This document shows, piece by piece, positions 52,940 to 64,000 of a stretch of DNA of 64,000 nt. Position numbers and translations under genes: made by a program. Each line of letters begins with the position of its first letter. Within the stretch, counting starts at the first letter, position 1. The notes beneath the pieces are model-generated. The model was not told where the DNA came from. It saw nothing but the letters and a program-made list of their open reading frames with translations, and searched no databases. The stretch comes from Neelides folsomi (taxonomy: Eukaryota > Arthropoda > Collembola > Neelipleona > Neelidae), in contig JAQGBZ010000262.1 of NCBI GenBank assembly GCA_034687125.1, forward strand, positions 24,380-88,379, written 5' to 3'.

Positions 52940-55737
52940 GACTCTTCTGGCATTACTAACCCAAACAGTTGCCTCGTGGGGTTCCACACTTCACCTCACA
53001 GACGGACTTGCTCTTTCGTCTTCTTTCAACTCCACGGCTCAACTTTCAACAGCCCTCAAGTTCTCATTTTATATGGATATCAATATTTAATTCTGGAATC
53101 ACAATAATTGGAGAGCAGCGACAGAGATGTCTTTTATTGCTTGAGGCCTGGTATTGTAATGAAGAAAGTTTCAAATGTGAGTTGAAACGAACGAGATTTA
53201 AATATTTAATTTAAATATTTCCTTGTATGAATCCAGAAGTTTAAAAAAGGCCACGAATGTGTAATAAAAAAATCCTATTAAATTAATGTTAAAAAACTTC
53301 TGGTACAATTTGTTGTAAGGAACAGAAGAGAGATGTAAAGTAATTAGGCGGTGTAAGTAGGTCTCTGAAGACTTTCTTCTTTTGCGTCTCCTTCCCCCGA
53401 GTGACAAGGGAGAGGATATGAGGGTCGAATCGTGAGGTTCACTTCTGAGCTATCACACTTCCTCTGCTTCTTCAGAAAAGGAAATGAGAGATTGGAAGTG
53501 AAAAACGGCTATTTTTACATGCCACCTTCACTTCTTTAATAAAATATAGACACAGGCACAGAAAACCACACTGGAGAAGGCTTATTGGACTCCTCAAGCA
53601 AAAAGGCACTTGTGTAAAACTTTTTTTATCCGTGTACACTTCCTTTGAGTGATCAAAGTTTTTTTCCCTTTTTGAAATCTCCGATGAGCTTCCTTTTTGA
53701 AACAAGTGGATCCAAGTTTTACAACTCGTTTCAATATTTAATTATTCTCCCTTTCTCGACGAACTCTTGCTATGCAATTCATTCTCATGTAAAAATATAA
53801 AAAGATTTTTCTTATTGTCCTTCCTCGCCTTTGAGCATGTACAGAATTTTTTATCCCATACAGCACAGGGTAAAATGAATGAGATTTTTTAATTAAAAAA
53901 TTCCCTTTTATATGAATAGCGAATTGGTTGAAGGTTAAGATAATAAAAAAGAGTCTCTTGGCGGTCCTCAATGGAATTGATTTAAGGGCCGTCCAATGCT
54001 GAAAGACGGTTCGGTCTAATTTGAAGAGGAATCAGGTAGTAGTGTAGTGGGAAAATATCGATTCACCGACTTCTTACCAGTATTGGAATGAATGAGTCAA
54101 GAGGTGGGTGAATATTTTGTGAGTCTGAGGCTCCTCTGCGGAATCCACCTGAAGTGAATAAGGCTGGTGTTGAGGGGCGGAGGTTGGCCATTACAACCTC
54201 GTCGCCATCATCGCCTCCAACGGAAACACCTGTTCTGCCCCCAACTTCACACAAGGTGTGTATTCCGTATATCGTGTGTGGCTCTCTTGGCTCTCTCTGC
54301 TTTCTGGATCTCCACCTAGAAACCCCCCTTGCGTAATATTTCGAATTCCTCTTATTACCCTTTCAATCCCCGCTTTCAAATTTCCCGAAGTCGGAATCAC
54401 GTGGAAAGGTTTTACCAGGCAGACTCACCTTGTTTCGCTCTCCTCCGTGACACGCATATGGAAGGAAAGACCCCTTGTCTCATCAGAGCACGGCCATTTA
54501 AGTTTAATTTTAATTGTAGAAATTAGATTTTAGTAACGTCGCATATTTTATTCGTCACTCCGCGTCTCGCCCCCTTCTGCGTCTTTGAAGAGAGAGCCCA
54601 AGTGAGTTTAATTATTAGAGATCCATCATCAATTAAATGTACTACTATTTTTGCGTAGGCGTATTTGAACAACCATTATTTTTTATTGGGGATCATTATG
54701 TCCTAGGACATAATAATTGTTATCGAATCATTTGGAATTATTAAACCGCGCTTATGATTATTTATATTGGACCCATATTAATAGTATAAGCATTTCACAT
54801 AATTTTGTATTGGGGGTTTTTGGATAATATATCTTATTTCATTCATCCTCCTCCGTTAATTATTACATAAATAATTATATTATGGAAGTTAATTCTATTT
54901 TAGATTTGACATTCGACCATACCAAATAACAACCTGCTGAATGCGTAATAGTGTATTGCGATTTTATTTACGATAGCTTTCTGCTACTATTTTTTGTCAT
55001 TCAATTATGCTTTTATGGAGCAAAAATACGCAAAGTTTTAATAGTGAAACATCCATAAAATGTAAAATGAATGAACGACAGACAATGACCATACATGGAT
55101 GTGTGAATTTTGTTTACTTCAATAGAACGGATTCAATAACGTGTTTTAATAGGTTTATGACTGATAAAGTCTGATAGTGTGATTAAACGATAAAGGTATT
55201 ATACCTATATGAGTCATCTACATTATGTAAACTCATGATCTCAAATGTGTCCATAAGCATAAAGAGATAAGACGAGCAGAGTTTTAATCTTCACTGGGAT
55301 AATTATAAATATTATATATTTTATAACATACATATTATTTTGAGCGTGATTATATTTTTTGTTTCAAGAAGTCATGAGGTCATTTATCTCTTTCAACTCT
55401 AATTGTAGATTCTTTCAGACTGCGACGTTCGATATTATTAGCTGAAGCAATTTCTCCGCAGTTGCATTATTTTCATAGACTCTTCATCCCTAATAAAGAC
55501 ATTTCTATTAAATCTATTCTTCAACCATTTTCGTTAATTATCTCAATATTGGTATACACTTCCAAATATCATTCATATTAACAACTTTCATTATTCTAAA
55601 ATTTTATATATTACATAAAATATATAGCTCGTTGGGCATCGTCATTAAACTGCGCCCATTTCTCTTTTAAGCTTATTATTATTTATGACGAAGCCAATAG
55701 TGAATCATTAAAATATCATTATTTTAATTTATTCCAG
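52940..55737. other. Shared 5' flank between Par-6 and Rab2
   Basis: These 2.8 kb separate the divergent Par-6 and Rab2 start codons. A Rab2 5' UTR intron probably ends at TTATTCCAG (AG at 55736-55737). Its donor could be CAA|GTGAGT near 54602, after a GC-richer stretch at 54560-54600, but this is inference. A coding-like segment at 54078-54191 is listed separately. Nothing else is recognised. Confidence 0.45.
54078..54191 (-). other. Candidate minus-strand start exon (unproven)
   Basis: From an ATG at 54191 a 38-codon minus-strand frame runs to a good donor, CTG|GTAAGAA, ending in phase 0. It begins MANLRPSTPALFTSGG and continues FRRGASDSQNIHPPLDSF. The stretch is GC-richer than its surroundings. 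Phase 0 is compatible with splicing to Par-6 exon 2 at 52765, so an alternative Par-6 start exon is possible. However, the plus strand is also open here (SSPSSPPTETPVLPPTSH), and no homolog is recognised. It could be chance or regulatory sequence. Confidence 0.25.
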
Positions 55738-55791
55738 ATCTTCCTTTGCAGAGTTTGAAAGTCTGACATTCCTAAGAATCTATTTATCAAA

Positions 55792-56834
<1,043 letters not shown>

Positions 56835-58509
56835 ACGCATTGTCAACAAAAATTACAATTTATTTATTCTGTCTCGTAAATATACTTATGTTAGAAAACT
56901 ACTCATACATACACCTTTCGCATTTCTTCATGTAAAGTAATCACTATCCAATATTGTACTATATTTGCTATTAGCTTCAACAGTCACTTTTTCAATTAGA
57001 AAATAATTATGATAAATATAATACAACTACTTATTATTATAAATTCGTCTTGTGTTTCTCCCCTTCACCCCATACAAATATTTCTGAAAACAAATGAATT
57101 TTATTTTAATGCACAGACAAAGTAAATGAAAAGCTTGTTTATGATATATGCCATTATGTATTTAAAACTCCTAATGATATTGTAATTGAGTTAATTCTTC
57201 TTATGTCAAATGAAATGAATGTACATTATAAATTATAAAATATTTCCAATTAAATTCTTAAGCGGTGATAAACATTGATGACATTTTTAATCAACATTCA
57301 ACCACAACACAAACTTTAATTAGTCAAAAAAATCAATTTAATCTTGTCTTATTTAATTATAGCAGATAACACGTTAATAAACCATTTATTTTAAATCCAT
57401 AATGTTTATTAAATAATTTCTGTATTGAGATAATAAATATTTAAAGTATCAAAATTTAGTGATTCAAGCTGACGAAGAGCAAAGATATGTAATTTATTAT
57501 ATTTATTTAAATAACTTAAATAATATAAAATAATGATCATTTTTCAATGTTCCAATGTACCACTAAACAAATTTCTCATTTAATAAAATTAAAATCAAAA
57601 TTAATCTGTGTATCCAATATTTATTCTTTAATGAGTTTTTCTCAAATTGAACTCAATTTTGTGGTGATCGAGAGTAGAGTAATGATTCAAGGAGGATTTA
57701 CGTAGGAAAGAGTATGGATTACAATTCACAATTTCATTCAAATACTGACTGATTGCATATTGGTGAGATATTCGTGAAGTTAACTCAATGATTTAATGTT
57801 GATTTTAATGAGAGTTCGGTTGGAAAGATATGCTGGATAGAATCATCATGTCGGGTAGTAGGGTTAAAGAATTTCCATTCATGAAGGATTCGTTCGAGTC
57901 TCTAAGAATAGAGTGAAGACACGAGATGCCATAAATAAAAAATATTTACTTATCAGTTATCACAAATATAAATATTGACAAATTCTAAAAAATTAATATC
58001 GTACATTAATATTATTTAATCAATGTACATAATATCGTAGTTATAAAATATTTGTATATAAGTACTAAGTATTTAAATACGATTAATTTTAATGTTCCAG
58101 CATCAAAGTTCATGTACAGTATTGACTTAAATATTTGATAATTTGTAATTCATTTCATATAAATATTATGGGAATTGGATTTTGGCTCATAGTAGAATAC
58201 AATACTTTACACATTGAATACAATTATTGTCAAATTCAATAGTTCTTTTATCTCTATTTAATAATATTGTAGAATAAATTACTTTATTGAATAAATCTGA
58301 ATAAATAAATGCATAGGTAAATTGACAATGAAATTCATTAATGCTATAATGATCACTTCAACTAACACATTAATGCATTTTAGTTACATACATAAGCGTA
58401 TACATATGTAATAAATCTAATAAAATTGCTAGCAATAGTGTGAAGGAGAAGAAATGTAGGAATTAATTAATGTATTTATAAAGAATAGGCAAGAAATATA
58501 ATACTCAAT
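56835..58509. other. Intergenic region downstream of Rab2
   Basis: AT-rich sequence holding the Rab2 3' UTR and the space before the convergent helicase gene. No coding signal, RNA gene or repeat family was recognised. Confidence 0.5.
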
Positions 58510-58511
58510 TA

Positions 58512-58885
58512 TAGTTCATTCCCAAAATCGGTGCAGGTGAGTTTGAAAAACCCGCATATAATTTCCAGAGATACGAATTACAATTTAATGGTGACAATTA
58601 ATTGTAGTATTGCATATGCAATATTTAAACCAATTCATTACTCATCTACAAAATACATACATAACTATTTTAATAATTCATTGCATTTGAATTTTATTGA
58701 TATTTTAATGCAAAAATAAAATAATGAAATTGAGGCCAAAATATAAAAGAAACATTAAACATTTTCAAAAACAATATAAATTAGCATTACTACAATTAAT
58801 AGTAACAGTGAAATTGTAATTCCTATCTCTGGAAATTATATGCGGGTTTTTCAAACTCACCTGCACCGATTTTGGGAATGAACTA
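58512..58885. mobile_element. 374-bp MITE with 75-bp terminal inverted repeats
   Basis: Left arm 58512-58586 and right arm 58811-58885 are nearly identical inverted repeats starting TAGTTCATTCCCAAAATCGG. TA flanks both ends (58510-58511 and 58886-58887). The 224-bp centre has no transposase; the open frame from 58531 runs out of the repeat into the centre and has no meaning. It lies about 260 bp downstream of the helicase stop codon. The Tc1/mariner class is inferred from TA. Confidence 0.88.
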
Positions 58886-59141
58886 TAGTGTAATAATACT
58901 TATTGTATGCAAATTAACAAGATAATTAATAATAATATAAATATTTTCACTATAAAATATTCACTATATTTTATAGTCTTAATTCTCGGTGTTAAATTAG
59001 GAATAAAATTATTTTAAGTAAAATAGTTAGATTATAAATATTGAATTAATTGAACAATAATGAATTATGTTGATCATTTCATAATAATAATGAAATCAAC
59101 ACCATAAAAGAATAAAGATCTATGTAGCATTTACCACTTAT

Positions 59142-62100
59142 TTATAGCTTCGGAAGAGTTTCGTGAAATCGATCTTCTTTTGAAAAATTTGATCGCTTAG
59201 GAGTCAGGCACGATCGTTCAACAACTTTCTTCAAGTAATTCTTATCCTTCACCATTCTTTCTTGATAATCGTCGGGAATCCTTTTGAAGGTTCCTCTAGT
59301 CGTAGCATCATCAAGTAAAGATTTCCACATAGGGTCCTAAATCCAATCAACATTGCACATTTAACATAGAAAAAATGTAAAATACTCATTGTATTAATTA
59401 TTTAAAATTATAAATGTTATCTGTAAATTAATGGACTTACAGCATTGAGACATTTAGCATCACCAATGATGATAAGTGATTTTTTGGCTCTAGTTAGAGC
59501 AACATTCAATCTCTGGGGATTTTTCAAAAATCCCATTTCACCAGTACGAACACAAGAGAGAAGGATGATGTCTTTCTCCCTCCCTTGAAAACTGTCCACC
59601 GTGCTTACTTCAATGCTGGGAAGACTATTGTCAAGCCTTGAAAAAATTAATGAACATTCGAATAGTACATAAGTTACTTACAATTAGTTAGATAATCAAA
59701 GAATTGTTATAACTTACTTTTGATCACTGATAGCTTTCAGAATGCATCGCCTCTGTTCATTATAAGGAGTAATAATTCCAATTGAAAGACTTGGGGTGTT
59801 CTTATCCATCAAACCTTTCCTTTGAAATACAATCGTCTTTAAAAGCTCAATTAACAAATCAACTTCTAATGAGTTGCTGATCGACCTGTATGAAAGTAAA
59901 AATATCCAATGAATACTATCAATTATAAGAATGTTCCACCCGTTCATATTAAATTATTATAAAAACCAATAAATTAAATTAATGTATGGTCGGTAGTTAC
60001 GTTAAGGTTGTGGATTCTTTTCCAGGTATATTGAGAAAAGCATAAGGCATAAGCCTAAAAGAGCTGTCGTTCGGCGTTGACATCCTCGCGAAATCGTGAG
60101 TTTTAAGAACGGACTTGTAAAAATATTCATTTGGCCACTTGAGTATTTCTGGGTGCATTCGATATTGAAGACTGAGCGTCATCACAGGACTCTTGGCACG
60201 TTTTTCAGCATCCATGGAATAATATTTGAAGTGACGGGCGAAAAGGGATTGGCCAAATTCCTTCGAAGCTGCTTCCTTCAGAATTACCAGAAAAGTTCAT
60301 TTAATGATGTAAATAATAATAAAAATGAGACGATGGTCACAAAATTTACTCATTAAATATTGTTTAAGTACAGATAGATATTCAAATATTGCAACTTACA
60401 TTAGAAATGACTGTAGCTGGTAATTGATGTGGATCACCCACAAGAAGAATTTTATCCACATACAGGGTTAAAGGTGCCAAAGAAGCTGGTTCTGTGGCTT
60501 GAGTTGCTTCGTCAATGATACAAAAGTCGATCTTATTCTTAACCCTGAAATAAAAATTAAAGATTATTGAATTACATTTTCTATACAACAATATTTTCTA
60601 TTATAACTTATAAGAAATGAATACAAAATTTACTTGTCAATAGCACGTGCGATGACATTGGCCGAACAAGAACTCAAAGTTCCGCAAATAATGTTCGCTT
60701 TAGAAAGGATCCGGATTTTTTCGTCATCAAATCTCTTTTTTGACTGGGATGAATTCTGATTTGAGAATAACAAATATTTAATCATTAACAAGCTACTCTA
60801 TCTTTTAATTAAAGCGATTAAAATAACGTACAATTCTAACCTGTTCCTGTTCAAACTCTTTAATGTGTTTATTCAAGGTTTTTTTCTTTTCAGCCAATTC
60901 TCTTCTGGTGCTTTCTATAAGGGCACTTGATGTGTTTTTGTTAAATGCTTTCAATTGCTCTTCCAAAGCTGCAACTTCACTTTTTTCAAACTCGATCTAA
61001 AAAATATTATTTTATAAATTAATTTATAATTCTAAAGAAAGGCAAATGGTAATATGTCATCGAATCAATGAACTTACAGTGCTACTATAACTTCCTTGAA
61101 TAGAAACAGAAGAAATAGCATTTCTTGCTATTTTATCCCATTGATATTCTCTGACAATATCCTTATCTTCAACTTTGTGATCTCCACCAATTCTCACCAT
61201 CAAAGGTTTCTCTTTTCCTATTAAAAATTATTTAACATAATTAGTTCAGATGTATCTATAGCACAAGTCTACAAATAGGTCCATATTTTAAATAAATAAA
61301 TATTTACAATTAGTGTAAATTATAGTTAAAAACCTTCATAATGAAGTAACGCGTAATGAAGTCGAGTGATTAATTCATCAATTGCAGTGTTCGAAGGTGT
61401 GCAAACAAGAATTTTTTTAACCTCTTTGCTCTTATCGTTCTTCAAAAGAAGTTGAAGTATTAATCCAACTATCGTTCTAGTTTTCCCAGTACCTAAATGG
61501 AAATTGTTTTAAATATTCTTGTACATATTTTTCAACCAACCAATTAAAATTCAATTCAATTATAATATTATACTATTTCAAATATGGAACAATACGTACC
61601 TGGAGGTCCATGCAGAAGAAATAATTCTGGATCTTTACCAGCTGTAGCTTTCTCAGAAATATAATATACAATTGAACGTTGTAAAGAATTGAGCATTTCC
61701 TAAAAAACATATTACGAAATTACGATATACGTTAAAATATAGAATATAAACTGAAATATCATTTAATACATTATGTATTAAATAGCACATAGCACTTACA
61801 AATGCATTTCTGACAAAGAGAGTTGGAGGTGGAGGTGGTGAAGCAGGGTCAAAAGGCTTCTCATCCAAAGACGGATAAAGAATCTTTTGAAAGAGATGAG
61901 AATCCCGGAGAAATGCAATACTTTTGAATTCTCTGAAATAAGATCCAATGTATGCGACCTTATTCAACGTCGCCGGTTTAGTCTGATCGATTTTATCTGT
62001 ATCAAATCTCTTAGAGAATTGAGTCGTAAGAGTAAAGTTGGCCTTGAATCTTCTTGATACTCCTGATGCAAAAATAGATGTAAGATGCAATTTATTAAAA

Positions 62101-63122
62101 AATTATATTTCTTTAAATTAAAGCTTATCAATCGATCTATTACTATTGTAGTTTTGTAGAATTTTTTTTTATTTACTTTAAAAGATATATTAAATATATA
62201 TTATATTAAATACAAAAAATCAATGCGTAAAAATTGAACCTTGACCGGAAATAGGTTGAATATCTTCGTTTCTTATATAGCAAAATTGTTCCTTCTTTTG
62301 CTGCTGACCATCTTTGTCTTTGCCTGTAAGCGTAACAGTGAGGATGGCTAAGTCTCGAACAGAATCAAGTTCGTTTCTCGTTGAACAAGTGGCTAACATT
62401 AAGTTGTAAAATTAGTAAATTTTTAGTTAATAATATAATAATATTTTCATTATAGTCCAATTATCTTATATTATGGTTATTAATAATTTGTAAGTACTAC
62501 TACTTAATAAGTTATTTATTTTGGATACCTATATTAGTATTTTAAATGATTATTAGAAAAAATATATATTCCTACTCGCACTAAAATGTCTTACCCGAAA
62601 CTTTAATAACTTGCCACTTCTCATCTTCGCACATAATGATGCTCACATTTCCAACCCTTTTCAATTGTTGCGATACAAGAGGACAAATTTGACTTGTATC
62701 GATTTTTTGGATCTGAACATCAAATTTAACTTTTCCACTCCTATAATTCCAATGAAATGATTTTTATTCATAAAATGATACACACTGAACTGAATGATAA
62801 ATATCCTATGTATTTGTAAAAGAGGAACTCCAATAAACATGCATGAATGCAAACTAAGGTAGAAAAGTTGAGATTTTGAGATCATGATAAAACCATTCAT
62901 AACCAATTTAACCAATAGTAAAACAATTAAAAGGAATAAAAAAATATTTAATTACTTGTGACCGTCAGACTGAAAATCGTTGAACAAAGAAGACCAGAGC
63001 TCGTGAAGCATGAGAGGACAAAACACCTGAATATAATGTTCAAATGTGTTGTAATGCGCCAATAAAGTACGAACGGTATATTTCTTAGTCAAGGGAGGTG
63101 CTGCCTTTTGTTTATCTTGTTC
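59142..63122 (-). CDS. SETX: Senataxin-type SF1 helicase (5' end outside window)
   Basis: Senataxin/Sen1 helicases unwind RNA:DNA hybrids in the nucleus and act in transcription termination and R-loop removal. Fourteen minus-strand exons join in frame to 794 aa plus stop: 63122-62956, 62740-62595, 62392-62240, 62062-61800, 61699-61600, 61492-61334, 61217-61078, 60996-60841, 60755-60634, 60544-60400, 60275-60001, 59885-59718, 59636-59441, 59336-59142. Numbering from the first visible residue, Walker A GPPGTGKT is 274-281, motif II DEATQ 480-484 followed by [18 protein letters not shown] about 554-561, and motifs [13 protein letters not shown] and [10 protein letters not shown] about 678-717. 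Exon 60996-60841 encodes a charged coiled-coil insertion (the family's prong). The first visible exon opens after an acceptor with an in-frame stop just before it, so at least one more exon lies upstream, probably beyond 64000. A related IGHMBP2/Upf1-type helicase is less likely. Confidence 0.88.
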
Positions 63123-64000
63123 CTACATTTTTAGAAATGTTTGTTGTAAAGACACAATATCAATAATCCGAATGATAAACGTGCGCTCAAATGCTCATTT
63201 CCTGCAATAGTGTCTCTCATGAAGATCATGTTGAATTCGTGGAATAAAATGTCATTTTTGTTTATAAATTGACAAAGAATTTATTCCTCAACATTAAAGG
63301 TTTATTGTAAGAAATATACATAGGTATTACAATAAATAATATAAATTGATTGATAAAGTTACAAAGTAGAGTTATATTAAGTAGTGGTCTGCTAAAGGTT
63401 TAATTAAATATCGTATTTTTTAAATTATGGGTGTCTAAGCACAGTCCAACATACATAGAGAAAACCACAATTTTGATTGTGACACTTTAAATTTAAGTAC
63501 TTTAGTATCTTTTAAAACTTAAGTAAAAATTAATGTTTATGTACAATTAAATATTTCACTAATTGTAAGCAAAGTGGAAATAATGTTGAGCAATAAAGAC
63601 TATTTATTAAATGACTAAAATATTTTGACGACTTTAACTCTTACGCAAAACTATATACCCAATGCATTTACCAAAGGCATAACCATAGGAAGATGTTGCA
63701 TACAAAATAAGTACATACAAAGGCAAACCTTGCTTGAATAAAATGTCTTTCCAAGAGGTATAATACAGATAATTAAACATATATTTATTGTTATTATCTG
63801 TTCTGTATGTAATAGGTAGCAAAAAGAATGAAAAAATGCAAAGAATAAATTTTTGTATTCTAAGACTATAGGGTCATTCTGTTATCTTTATAAAATAAAA
63901 AAACTTCGACAATGTCGCATATACCCCCAAAACTTAAAATCCGCGCACAGGGTTCCGTTAATATATTTCGCATCCCTATTCATTAATTTAAAAACAATTA
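63123..64000. other. Probable intron upstream of the visible helicase exons
   Basis: No exon of the helicase could be recognised here. A 62-codon minus-strand frame at 63634-63822 ends at a donor-like GTAAGA, but its phase does not fit the next exon. CTATAGGGTCATTC at 63866-63879 resembles the ends of the two small MITEs and may be the left end of another element cut by the window. Confidence 0.4.

Noticed and set aside
63634-63822. 62-codon minus-strand frame ending at a GTAAGA donor as a possible helicase exon
   Set aside because: The donor phase (1) does not match the phase-0 start of the next exon, and the sequence does not resemble senataxin.

Overview
The window is a eukaryotic, strongly AT-rich nuclear contig. 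It holds five recognisable protein-coding genes, all split by GT-AG introns, in a sea of gene-poor sequence and decayed DNA transposons. The proteins look like an arthropod's: a myosuppressin/FMRFamide-type receptor of the insect/crustacean kind, and Par-6 with the arthropod DLTGVTLD tail motif. AT-richness and the many Tc1/mariner and hAT relics would fit a crustacean such as a parasitic copepod, but the species is inference; nothing in the sequence proves it. The exon structures below were built by hand from splice sites, reading-frame phase and remembered family proteins. Every exon chain closes in frame.

Layout. 1-17.7 kb: no gene recognised; a 32-bp palindrome, an imperfect hairpin and a 724-bp mariner-type inverted-repeat element. 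17.76-26.55 kb (minus): a three-exon class A neuropeptide GPCR with introns of 3.7-3.9 kb. 27.17-28.84 kb: a TA-flanked inverted-repeat element holding pieces of two unrelated transposases. 28.8-39.7 kb: nothing firm. 39.74-40.30 kb: an internally deleted Tc1/mariner-like element with a transposase C-terminal relic. 41.88-45.61 kb (plus): METTL3, the catalytic subunit of the m6A mRNA methyltransferase, 11 coding exons, 586 aa. 47.4-50.2 kb: a foldback-like repeat block and a 110-bp MITE. 50.70-52.94 kb (minus): Par-6, 4 coding exons, 313 aa. 55.79-56.83 kb (plus): Rab2, 6 coding exons, 212 aa. 58.51-58.89 kb: a second MITE with ends like those of the 50-kb one. 59.14-63.12 kb (minus): a senataxin-type SF1 helicase, the last 14 coding exons (794 aa), continuing past the window.

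The genes do not form an operon or a shared pathway. They are housekeeping or signalling genes: RNA methylation, cell polarity, ER-Golgi traffic, R-loop/transcription-termination helicase and neuropeptide reception. Par-6 and Rab2 are head to head about 2.9 kb apart; Rab2 and the helicase converge. The right third (41.8-63 kb) is gene-dense with mostly short introns, whereas the left two thirds has one gene with very long introns.

I found no convincing undescribed biological system. The best leads are the composite transposon at 27-29 kb, the foldback block at 47-50 kb, a three-member MITE terminus family, and two coding-like stretches (about 54.1 kb minus and 30.4-30.7 kb) that expression data could test.
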